Origin: Acidobacteriota bacterium
Lineage (GTDB): Bacteria > Acidobacteriota > Polarisedimenticolia > Polarisedimenticolales > Polarisedimenticolaceae
Length of the DNA stretch: 8,108 bases
Reading direction: 5' to 3'
NCBI GenBank assembly: GCA_011773795.1
Contig: WVWW01000133.1
Location: 1 to 8,108, forward strand
Of the stretch, positions 1 to 6,679 are shown piece after piece; position 1 is the first letter of the stretch, and each line of letters begins with the position of its first letter. The translations under genes and the position numbers were made by a program. Below the pieces are notes generated by a model that did not search any database, was not told the DNA's origin, and saw only the letters and a list, made by a program, of their open reading frames with translations.

Positions 1-1
1 C

Positions 2-925
2 GGCGGACTGGCCACGTTGATCGGGACGCCGCCGAACCTCTCCTTCGCACGGATCCTGACCATCGTCTTCCCCGACGCGCCCGACATCTCGTTCGCACGC
101 TGGCTCGTGTTCGCTCTCCCGATGTCGGTCGTGTTCCTCGTCGTCGCCTGGTGGATGCTCGGGCGGATGCATGCGGCCGACGTCAAGCGTGTCGAGGGCA
201 AGGATCAGTTCCGCAAGGCCTACGACGAGCTGGGCCCGATGGGCTACGAGGAGCGCTGGGTCGCGGTGCTGTTCGGGTTGCTGGTCCTGGGCTGGACGCT
301 GCGTTCGTTCTGGACACGCTTGCTGCCCGAACCCGGCTACGTCGACGACGGCACGGTGGCGATCGCGCTGGCGTTGATCCTGTTCCTGGTCGCCTCGCGA
401 GAGCCGGACGCGGGACGCATCCTGCGCTGGCGTGACGCGACGCGGGTTCGCTGGGGCATCGTGTTGCTCTTCGGAGGAGGCTTCGCGCTTGCCACGGGCT
501 TCAAGGAGTCGGGGCTCTCGGACTGGCTCGGTCAGGCCCTCGCCGGTGTCGGCGGGGTCCCGCCGATCTTGCTGGTCCTGATCATCTGCGGTTCGATCAC
601 CTTCCTGACCGAGCTGACCTCGAACACCGCGACGACGGAGATGATCCTGCCCGTTCTCGGCGCGCTGGCCGTCGCGATCGGCGTCAACCCGTTGCTGTTG
701 ATGATCCCCGCGACGCTCTCCGCGAGCTGCGCGTTCATGCTACCCGTGGCGACTCCGCCGAACGCGATCGTCTTCGGCACCGGGAAGGTCACGATGGGCG
801 AGCTGGTGCGCAGCGGCTTCCGGCTCAACCTGATCGGGATCGTGTTGATCACGATTTGGACCTACCTCGCGGCCCCGCTGGTATTCGGCTTCGACCCCGG
901 CGTGCTTCCGCTGTGGGCCAGGTGA
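2..925 (+). CDS. SLC13/DASS-family sodium-coupled carboxylate transporter, C-terminal part (5' truncated)
   Basis: This is a membrane carrier of the divalent anion:Na+ symporter type, which typically imports dicarboxylates or related anions with sodium. The reading frame is open from the window edge, so the start lies upstream; a TTG at 17 is internal to a conserved motif and is not a start. The visible 307 residues open with GGLATLIGTPPN, the second part of the first substrate/sodium motif of the family. The second motif pair is complete: SNTAT at 620-634 and ATPPN at 749-763. These repeats form the two pseudo-symmetric binding loops in DASS structures. About seven to eight hydrophobic segments are visible, with a charged loop near 175-255 that includes a KAYDELGPMGYEERW stretch typical of the linker between the halves. 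The protein ends with LPLWAR and TGA at 923-925. The family is clear; the substrate (succinate, malate, citrate, sulfate or other) cannot be told. The first SNT motif would lie outside the window. Confidence 0.9.
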   Translation, partial: GGLATLIGTPPNLSFARILTIVFPDAPDISFARWLVFALPMSVVFLVVAWWMLGRMHAADVKRVEGKDQFRKAYDELGPMGYEERWVAVLFGLLVLGWTLRSFWTRLLPEPGYVDDGTVAIALALILFLVASREPDAGRILRWRDATRVRWGIVLLFGGGFALATGFKESGLSDWLGQALAGVGGVPPILLVLIICGSITFLTELTSNTATTEMILPVLGALAVAIGVNPLLLMIPATLSASCAFMLPVATPPNAIVFGTGKVTMGELVRSGFRLNLIGIVLITIWTYLAAPLVFGFDPGVLPLWAR

Positions 926-942
926 GGCCGGCGCGGTCCCGC

Positions 943-958
943 AGCAGCAAGTGCTGCT
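943..958. repeat. perfect inverted repeat overlapping an extended -10 element
   Basis: AGCAGCA-AG-TGCTGCT is a perfect 7-bp inverted repeat with a 2-nt centre. It ends on the first base of the TATAGT hexamer (958-963), so a dimeric repressor bound here would cover the promoter of the CinA-like gene. As RNA at the end of the transporter message it could instead form a small hairpin, but no T-run follows. The repeat is seen directly; an operator role is inference. Confidence 0.35.
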
Positions 959-963
959 ATAGT
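955..963 (+). promoter_or_regulatory. candidate extended -10 promoter for the CinA-like gene
   Basis: TGC-TATAGT matches the extended -10 form TGn plus a hexamer with five of six consensus bases. No convincing -35 lies 16-18 bp upstream (the area reads GGTCCC), which is tolerated for extended -10 promoters. The predicted start point is near 970, giving a leader of about 30 nt before the ATG at 999. The spot is intergenic and only 30 bp after the transporter stop, which suits an independent promoter. This is a motif match only. Confidence 0.4.
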
Positions 964-964
964 G

Positions 965-994
965 CGGCCGCCCCGTGAGGGGCCGAGTTTCTTT
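965..994 (+). terminator. GC-rich hairpin followed by TTTCTTT, possible terminator or leader structure
   Basis: CGGCC (965-969) can pair with GGCCG (981-985), and inner CC/GG pairs extend it to a 7-bp stem with one bulged G. The alternative fold is GCCCC-GTGA-GGGGC (970-983), with a GNRA-type loop. TTTCTTT follows at 988-994. This could be a weak intrinsic terminator for the transporter. The predicted start of the CinA-like message (about 970) falls within the same structure, so it could also be a 5' leader hairpin. The interrupted T-tract makes the terminator call uncertain. Confidence 0.35.
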
Positions 995-998
995 GAAA

Positions 999-1853
999 AT
1001 GAGCGATCGCGAACAGAGCGGGCAACCCGCGCCCAAGGTCCGGCCGTCGCACGACGGCGACCTGCACGCCGAGATCGTCGTCGTCGGCAGCGACCTGCTG
1101 CGCGGCGACGTCGGGGACTCGAGCGCGCAGATCGTCGCCGGTCTGTTGACGGCGCGCGGCGCGAGGGTGCACGGCATCCGTTTCATCGCGGACGATGCGG
1201 CGGCCGTCGCCGACGCGTTGCGCGATGCGCTCACGCGTAGTCCTCATTTCATCGTCACGATCGGCGGGCTCGGCCCCGCCGAGGACGACCGCACCCTCGC
1301 CGGCGTCTCCGCCGCGCTCAGCATCCCGCTGGTGCACAACCCCGGCGCGGCCGAGCAGGTCGATCACGCCTACGCGCGGCTCAAGGAACAACGCCGCGTC
1401 GATCGCAGCGGGATCAACAGGTACCGCGAGAAGATGACGCACCTGCCGGTCGGTTGCACCGTGCTGGCCAACCCGGACGGGATCGCCCCCGGCACGCTGT
1501 GCCGCTTGCCCGGAACGACCGCGGTCATCAGCGTGCCCGGAACGCCGCGCGAGGCGCGCGCGGTGTTCGAGGCGGCGCTCCCCTACCTGAAGGACTTCGG
1601 TCCCGGCCGCGTCGTCGCGCGCCGGCAGATCGAGGCGCCCAACCAGGACGAGTCGGCGCTGGTGCCGCTGATCGAACAGTTGTCCGATGAATATCCGGAC
1701 GCGCGCTTCACGACGCGTCCCACCGGCACGCCGAAGAAGGGCTTCCGGTTGCTGATGACCATCGAGGTGCCCGGCGGAACCACCGAGGAAGCCGAGTCCG
1801 AGATCGGCCGCATCGTGCACCGGCTACTGGCACTGGCCGCAGGCAACAAGTAG
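999..1853 (+). CDS. CinA N-domain-like (COG1058/MoCF-fold) protein without the deamidase domain
   Basis: The 284-residue product matches the N-terminal two thirds of CinA. After about 20 polar, probably disordered residues, a molybdopterin-binding-type (MoCF) fold runs from AEIVVVGSDLLRGDV (24-38) through IGGLGPAEDDRTLAGV (88-103) to YREKMTHLPVG and the PGTPREA turn near 180-186. A KH-like middle domain follows at about 205-275 (RRQIEAPNQDESALV; GFRLLMTIEVPGG). CinA proteins usually reach about 410-430 residues and end in a PncC-type NMN deamidase; that domain is absent and the gene stops cleanly. COG1058 proteins have been linked to ADP-ribose or nucleotide pyrophosphatase activity, so a role in nucleotide salvage is possible but unproven. 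Two motif changes are visible: DSS where CinA usually has NTN, and GPAEDD where it usually has GPTEDD. The ATG at 999 is chosen by position; TTG at 993 is an alternative with GAGGGG 10 nt upstream. No good Shine-Dalgarno site fits the ATG. Confidence 0.82.
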   Translation: MSDREQSGQPAPKVRPSHDGDLHAEIVVVGSDLLRGDVGDSSAQIVAGLLTARGARVHGIRFIADDAAAVADALRDALTRSPHFIVTIGGLGPAEDDRTLAGVSAALSIPLVHNPGAAEQVDHAYARLKEQRRVDRSGINRYREKMTHLPVGCTVLANPDGIAPGTLCRLPGTTAVISVPGTPREARAVFEAALPYLKDFGPGRVVARRQIEAPNQDESALVPLIEQLSDEYPDARFTTRPTGTPKKGFRLLMTIEVPGGTTEEAESEIGRIVHRLLALAAGNK

Positions 1854-1857
1854 CGGG

Positions 1858-3438
1858 CTAACCCTCGGCGCGGCGTTTTTCGGCCGCCTTCTCCGCCTCG
1901 AGCCGCTCCAGCTCGACCTCGCTGTGGTCGACGTAGCTCATCGCCGCGGCGATCGCCTGGTGTCCGGCCTGCTCGGCGATCAACCGGTGCATCGACTGGC
2001 AGACGCGACGGTAGGACGGGTGCCCCGCCGGGGCGGTGCGCAGCTCGATGACGTGCATCGCCTCGCGTGCGTTCATGTCCATGTAGAAGCGCACACGATA
2101 GGCCATCGGGATCGCGTAGGAGCCGACGCCGGTCAACCCCGCTTTCTCGATCTCCTCGTAGAGCTCGGCGCTACGCTCCATGACACGCTTCCAGTCGTCG
2201 GCGGCGCCGAGCTCGGCGACCGAGTCCGCCATCAGGTAGCCGTGGTGCGGCGAGAGCGGCTGCCACTCGAGCGTCAGCAGACGGTGCCGCTGCAGGTCGC
2301 GGAACGCCCCGTAGTCGCCGAGGATGTCGAAGCGATACGACGTGCGCTCGAACGCGCGTCCCGGTTTGTGGCGCCGGTTGGCGCGCTCGCCGACGTAGGT
2401 CTTCAAGACCTCCTCGCGTTGTTCCTGCGACAGCCCGCGCGCGATTTCCTGCAGTTGATCGTCGGGCAGCCGCGTCGAGGCGTAGAGCGCCGCAGCGACC
2501 ACACGGGTCTCGCCGTCGGGATCGAACGCGCTCAGCGTGACCTCTTCGACCGGCTGCGCCTCGACACCCGCAGTCACCTTCGCCGCGACCGCCGCCGTCG
2601 CCTCACGCGTCTCGGCCAGGTACCGCGACCAGAGATCGCCGCGATCCGGCAGATCGACGCGGCGCAGGAATGCCGGGATCACCTTGCGCAGCTCGACGAG
2701 CATCTCGTCGGCCACCTGGCGCGCCTCGGCCAGCGGGTTGGCGCGCATCCGCAGCAGCAGCGCCTCGTAGGCCTGACCGGTGCCGTAGATCCCGACGTTG
2801 GCCTGCGTCGCCGCCGGCAGCAGCCCGCGCAGCGCGTCCAGCGCCTTGGCGCGGATCGTGCGCTTGTAGACGCCTTTGCTGACGCCCTCCTCGCGCGGGT
2901 ACTGCGCCATGAACATCTCGACCAGCGGGTCGAGCCACTTGCAGTAGGTGTCGAACGCGTCGTCGAGCACCTCGACGTAGCGCTCGCGCAGCGGCGTGCC
3001 GTCGAGCTCCGCCGGGACGTGGTACTTGAACTTGTCGTCGATCTTGCCGGTGTAGGGCACGTAGCGCGTCGACTGCTCGAGGTAGGCCATCAGCCGGCCC
3101 CACTCGAGCAGCTTGGTCAGGATGTTGGAGACGTTCTCGCAGGCCAGGTGGACGCCGCCGAGCTGGGCGACGGAGTCGTCGCCGTACTCGAAGAAGACCT
3201 TCTCGTAGAGCTTCTCGGCGCGCTCGGAACCGGTCGCCGCGGTCGCGGAGCCGCGTTGATCGGGGTCGTAGAACTCGTCGAGGAACAGCCGGCGCAGCGA
3301 CTTGGCCGAGCGCGAGTAGCGCGCGAACAGCGCGCCCTTGACCACCTCGGGCAGGTTGATCAGCGCGAAGACCGGCCGGTCGAGGTTGGTGAAGTAGGGC
3401 TCGAGCGCGGCGCGCTCCTCGGCGGTGAACCGTTCCAC
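1858..3438 (-). CDS. tandem (two-domain) ThyX-like FAD-dependent thymidylate synthase homologue
   Basis: This 526-residue soluble protein resembles two fused ThyX domains; a standard ThyX is about 210-260 residues and acts as a tetramer that makes dTMP with FAD and methylene-tetrahydrofolate. The N half (about 20-260) has the ThyX-type helix leading to LEWGRLMAYLEQSTRY (111-126). The EQSTRY end of the motif is kept, but WGR stands where RHR is expected. The C half (about 300-505) has DLQRHRLLTLEWQPLSP (381-397), where RHR is kept but the following S and R positions are lost. It also has NAREAMHVIELR (456-467), resembling the ThyX NxRxxxHFxxLR segment. The C-terminus is a charged helix. GTG is the start, with GGAG 5 nt upstream. 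It is the third gene of the purF-cvpA unit, 16 nt after cvpA. I recall similar long proteins annotated as ThyX in several bacteria. Catalytic activity is uncertain because neither half has a full motif. Confidence 0.8.
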   Translation of the reverse strand: MERFTAEERAALEPYFTNLDRPVFALINLPEVVKGALFARYSRSAKSLRRLFLDEFYDPDQRGSATAATGSERAEKLYEKVFFEYGDDSVAQLGGVHLACENVSNILTKLLEWGRLMAYLEQSTRYVPYTGKIDDKFKYHVPAELDGTPLRERYVEVLDDAFDTYCKWLDPLVEMFMAQYPREEGVSKGVYKRTIRAKALDALRGLLPAATQANVGIYGTGQAYEALLLRMRANPLAEARQVADEMLVELRKVIPAFLRRVDLPDRGDLWSRYLAETREATAAVAAKVTAGVEAQPVEEVTLSAFDPDGETRVVAAALYASTRLPDDQLQEIARGLSQEQREEVLKTYVGERANRRHKPGRAFERTSYRFDILGDYGAFRDLQRHRLLTLEWQPLSPHHGYLMADSVAELGAADDWKRVMERSAELYEEIEKAGLTGVGSYAIPMAYRVRFYMDMNAREAMHVIELRTAPAGHPSYRRVCQSMHRLIAEQAGHQAIAAAMSYVDHSEVELERLEAEKAAEKRRAEG

Positions 3439-3443
3439 GAGGA

Positions 3444-3447
3444 CTCC
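3444..3447 (-). promoter_or_regulatory. ribosome binding site of the tandem ThyX-like gene
   Basis: On the minus strand GGAG (within CGGAGTCCTC) lies 5 nt before the GTG start. It supports that start and lies inside the 16-nt gap after cvpA, consistent with translation from a shared message. Confidence 0.7.
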
Positions 3448-3454
3448 GTTTTGC

Positions 3455-3982
3455 TCAGACGGGTTCGTTCCAGATCTTCTTGAGGTCCTCGACGCCCTCG
3501 CGGTAGCGCTCGGCCATCTCGGGCGGAGCGACCGCCGCCGCGGCCTCCGCCACGCCGACGATGTAGGGCGCGAGCATCGAATCGCCCAGCGCCTTCGGCC
3601 CCCACGGGGAGTACGCGACCACCGGCAGCACCAGCAGCGCAGCCACGAGTGCCGCGGCGACCAGGCCGACGACCGCGCCCGCGGTTCGGTCGGCCCAGCT
3701 GAGCATCGAGGCTTTGATGATCTTGCGCGTCAGGTAGGCCAGCAGGCCACCGGTCAACATCACGCCGATGAAGATCAGGGTGTAGGCGATCAGCCGTAGC
3801 ACGCCGTCGGAAACGTCCAGCACGCCGAGCCGTTCTGCCAGCGGTTGATGGTAGTAGGCGGCCAGCGCGAAGGCGGCGACCAGCGCGGCGATCCCGATCA
3901 GGATCCGCACGATGCCCTTGATCACGCCGACGAGGACCAGCAGGCAAGCAAGCACGAGGAGAAAGATGTCGAAGCCGTTCAT
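3455..3982 (-). CDS. cvpA: CvpA-family membrane protein
   Basis: This is a 175-residue inner-membrane protein of the CvpA (colicin V production) family. Four hydrophobic segments lie at about 4-20, 24-44, 62-86 and 101-123. Family marks are the early VIKGIVRILIG stretch (20-30) and WADRTAGAVVGLVAAAL (96-112), the small-residue helix after a conserved D-R pair. The C-terminus (about 150-175) is charged and probably cytoplasmic. The molecular role of CvpA is not firmly known; it has been linked to colicin V export and to envelope stress tolerance. In E. coli cvpA sits directly upstream of purF; here it sits directly downstream, keeping the association with the order reversed. ATG is the start, with a strong AGGAGG 7 nt upstream. 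The purF stop lies 11 nt before this start and within the ribosome site, which suggests coupling. Confidence 0.88.
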   Translation of the reverse strand: MNGFDIFLLVLACLLVLVGVIKGIVRILIGIAALVAAFALAAYYHQPLAERLGVLDVSDGVLRLIAYTLIFIGVMLTGGLLAYLTRKIIKASMLSWADRTAGAVVGLVAAALVAALLVLPVVAYSPWGPKALGDSMLAPYIVGVAEAAAAVAPPEMAERYREGVEDLKKIWNEPV

Positions 3983-3989
3983 CGTCGGT

Positions 3990-3996
3990 CCTCCTA
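3990..3996 (-). promoter_or_regulatory. strong ribosome binding site of cvpA, overlapping the purF stop codon
   Basis: The minus strand reads TAGGAGG. Its first three bases are the purF stop codon, and AGGAGG is a consensus Shine-Dalgarno site 7 nt before the cvpA ATG. Ribosomes finishing purF would cover the site, so cvpA translation is probably coupled to purF. Confidence 0.85.
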
Positions 3997-5448
3997 CTTG
4001 CCCTGCGTGATGCGCTCGTCCTCGATCAGCTGCAGCATTTCGGGCGTGATGTCCCCCGTCGGGTAGTCGCCGGAGAAACAGGCGTGGCACATCTGACGGA
4101 TCTCGGGCTGTTCGTCGCGCACCGCCTCGATGAGGTCGTCCAGTTCCTGGTAGACGACCGCGTCGGCGCCGAGTTGCTGCGCGATCTCGGCGAGGGTCCG
4201 GTCGCGTGCCACGAACTCGCGCCGCGTGCTCATGTCGATCCCGTAGACGCAGGGATGCACCAGCGGCGGCGAGGTCGAGGCGAAGTAGACCTTGACCGCG
4301 CCCGCCTGGCGCGCCATCTGAACGATCTGACGGCTCGTGTTCCCGCGCACGATGGAGTCGTCCACGAGCAGGACTCGCTTGCCCCGGAACTCCTCGTCGA
4401 TGGTGTTGAGCTTGCTGCGCACCGAGCGGCGGCGCTGGGTCTCGTCGGGCATGATGAACGTGCGGCCGACGTAGCGGTTCTTGACCAGCCCCTCGCGGTA
4501 GGGAACGCCGAGCGCCTGCGCCATCGCCAACGCCGCCGTGCGGCCGGAGTCGGGCACCGGCACGACGACGTCGATCTCGAGGCCCCGTTCGGCGAAGGTC
4601 CGCGCCAGACGTTCGCCCATGTTGGAGCGTGCCCCGTAGACCGACGCGCCGTCGATCATCGAATCGGGTCGCGAGAAGTAAACGAACTCGAAGACGCAAG
4701 GATGATGCTTCGCGGGGGCCACCTGGTGGCGCGTCACGTTGCCCTCGAGATCGACGAACAGCACCTGGCCGGGCGGCCCGGTCTCGAGGTGCTCGTAACC
4801 GATCGTGTCGAGGACCACACTCTCCGACACGACGGCGTGCGCCCAGCCGCCGTCCGGTCGCCGTTTGCGCCCGATGGCGATCGGCTTGATCCCGTACGGG
4901 TCGCGGAAGGCGAACATCCCGTGACCGGCGATGTACCCGGCGACGCTGTACGCCCCGCGCACGCGGCGGTAGCACTCGGCAACCGCGTCGTAATAAGACT
5001 CCAGCGTGAAGCCGTCGCGGCTCTTGTCGGCGAGCGCCTTGGCGAAGACGTTGAGCAACACCTCGACGTCGCACTCGGAGTAGAGGTGCCGCAGGCCGGC
5101 CTCGGCCAGCTCGCCGCGCAACGCGTCGTAGTTGGCGACGTTCCCGTTGTGCGCCATCACGATCCCGAACGGGTAGTTCACGGTGAACGGCTGGGCGTCC
5201 TCGCCGCCGCCGGAGCCGACCGTGGGGTAGCGCACGTGCCCGACGCCGATGTCGCCGCGTAGCCGCTCCATGTTCGCGGCCGAGAAGATGTCGCGGACCA
5301 GCCCCTCGCCCTTCTTGACGTGGAACCGATCGCCGTCGTAGGTGATGATCCCCGCCGCGTCCTGGCCGCGGTGCTGGACCGCCACCAGGCCGTCGTAGAT
5401 CTCGTGCACGGCCGCCTCGGAGCCGATCACGCCGATGAATCCGCACAT
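3994..5448 (-). CDS. purF: amidophosphoribosyltransferase (glutamine PRPP amidotransferase), Fe-S type
   Basis: PurF catalyses the committed step of de novo purine synthesis: PRPP and glutamine give 5-phosphoribosylamine. The 484-residue length is typical. The N-terminal Ntn-glutaminase domain starts MCGFIGVIG, so Cys2 is the nucleophile after Met removal, with no propeptide. QHRGQDAAGI (25-34), HVRYPTVGS (71-79) and AHNGN (99-103) follow. The phosphoribosyltransferase domain holds the flexible loop VGRTFIMP (327-334) and the PRPP motif VLLVDDSIVRGNTS (359-372). Four cysteines, C251 (HPCVFEFVYFSRPD), C400 (HPCVYGID), C454 and C457 (CHACFSGDYPTG), match the [4Fe-4S] ligands of the Bacillus subtilis enzyme, so this is the oxygen-sensitive cluster type. 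The ATG at 5448 is fixed by Cys2. No Shine-Dalgarno site precedes it. It heads the unit with cvpA and the ThyX-like gene and is divergent from the mqn operon. Confidence 0.97.
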   Translation of the reverse strand: MCGFIGVIGSEAAVHEIYDGLVAVQHRGQDAAGIITYDGDRFHVKKGEGLVRDIFSAANMERLRGDIGVGHVRYPTVGSGGGEDAQPFTVNYPFGIVMAHNGNVANYDALRGELAEAGLRHLYSECDVEVLLNVFAKALADKSRDGFTLESYYDAVAECYRRVRGAYSVAGYIAGHGMFAFRDPYGIKPIAIGRKRRPDGGWAHAVVSESVVLDTIGYEHLETGPPGQVLFVDLEGNVTRHQVAPAKHHPCVFEFVYFSRPDSMIDGASVYGARSNMGERLARTFAERGLEIDVVVPVPDSGRTAALAMAQALGVPYREGLVKNRYVGRTFIMPDETQRRRSVRSKLNTIDEEFRGKRVLLVDDSIVRGNTSRQIVQMARQAGAVKVYFASTSPPLVHPCVYGIDMSTRREFVARDRTLAEIAQQLGADAVVYQELDDLIEAVRDEQPEIRQMCHACFSGDYPTGDITPEMLQLIEDERITQGK

Positions 5449-5454
5449 GGGTGC

Positions 5455-5463
5455 ATGGTAGCA
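5455..5463 (-). promoter_or_regulatory. candidate extended -10 promoter for purF, predicting a leaderless message
   Basis: The minus strand reads TGC-TACCAT, with four of six hexamer bases and the TGn extension. The hexamer ends 6 nt before the purF ATG, so transcription would start at or next to the A of the start codon. The absence of a Shine-Dalgarno sequence before purF fits this. No good -35 is seen. An alternative -10 (CATTAT, 5506-5501) would give a leader of about 46 nt. Confidence 0.3.
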
Positions 5464-5475
5464 GCCGGGTCCAAA

Positions 5476-5505
5476 TTGACCGTTTTCCCCCGCCGTTCCT
5501 ATAAT
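5476..5505 (+). promoter_or_regulatory. sigma70/sigmaA-type promoter of the mqn operon
   Basis: TTGACC (5476-5481, five of six) and TATAAT (5500-5505, six of six) are separated by 18 bp. The start point should be near 5512, giving a leader of about 34 nt before the GTG at 5546. The -35 lies in an imperfect GGTC-N6-GACC inverted repeat (5468-5481) that could be a regulator site. It is the best promoter match in the window and drives the rightward genes away from purF. Confidence 0.82.
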
Positions 5506-5513
5506 GAGGTGCT

Positions 5514-5528
5514 CCGGGCAGCGCCCGG
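5514..5528 (+). repeat. perfect GC hairpin in the mqnE leader, next to the ribosome site
   Basis: CCGGGC-AGC-GCCCGG is a perfect 6-bp inverted repeat with a 3-nt loop. It begins about 2 nt after the predicted transcription start and ends 2 nt before GAGGAG. As RNA it would sit at the very 5' end of the message and border the ribosome site, so it could protect the 5' end or tune initiation. As DNA it could be an operator. The structure is seen directly; the role is inference. Confidence 0.5.
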
Positions 5529-5530
5529 TC

Positions 5531-5536
5531 GAGGAG
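5531..5536 (+). promoter_or_regulatory. ribosome binding site deciding the mqnE start
   Basis: GAGGAG lies 9 nt before GTG at 5546. It favours this start over the in-frame ATG at 5504, which overlaps the -10 hexamer and lies upstream of the predicted transcription start. Confidence 0.8.
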
Positions 5537-5545
5537 ATCCCGAAC

Positions 5546-6667
<1,122 letters not shown>

Positions 6668-6679
6668 CGGGGCCCTGGT

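Noticed and set aside
975..998. GTG at 975 as the start of the CinA-like gene
   Set aside because: It lies in the loop of the GC hairpin, has no ribosome site upstream, and the added residues match nothing in the family.
957..1820. A minus-strand open frame of about 287 codons opposite the CinA-like gene
   Set aside because: It is an antisense shadow with no recognisable domain, while the plus strand carries conserved CinA blocks.
1836..1880. An intrinsic terminator for the CinA-like gene (GCCGC pairing with GCGGC before T5)
   Set aside because: The loop would be about 29 nt and the stem only 5 bp, so the fold is weak despite the T5 run. It is not strong enough to list as a feature.
1924..3483. 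A plus-strand open frame of about 519 codons opposite the tandem ThyX-like gene
   Set aside because: Its composition (many V, L, R, D, H, Q) is typical of the antisense shadow of a high-GC gene. It has no recognisable family and the opposite strand has clear ThyX motifs.
4084..5262. A plus-strand open frame of about 392 codons opposite purF
   Set aside because: It is antisense to purF, whose active-site motifs are complete; no domain is recognisable in this frame.
5504..5545. In-frame ATG at 5504 as the start of mqnE
   Set aside because: It overlaps the TATAAT hexamer and would lie upstream of the predicted transcription start. GTG at 5546 has GAGGAG at good spacing.
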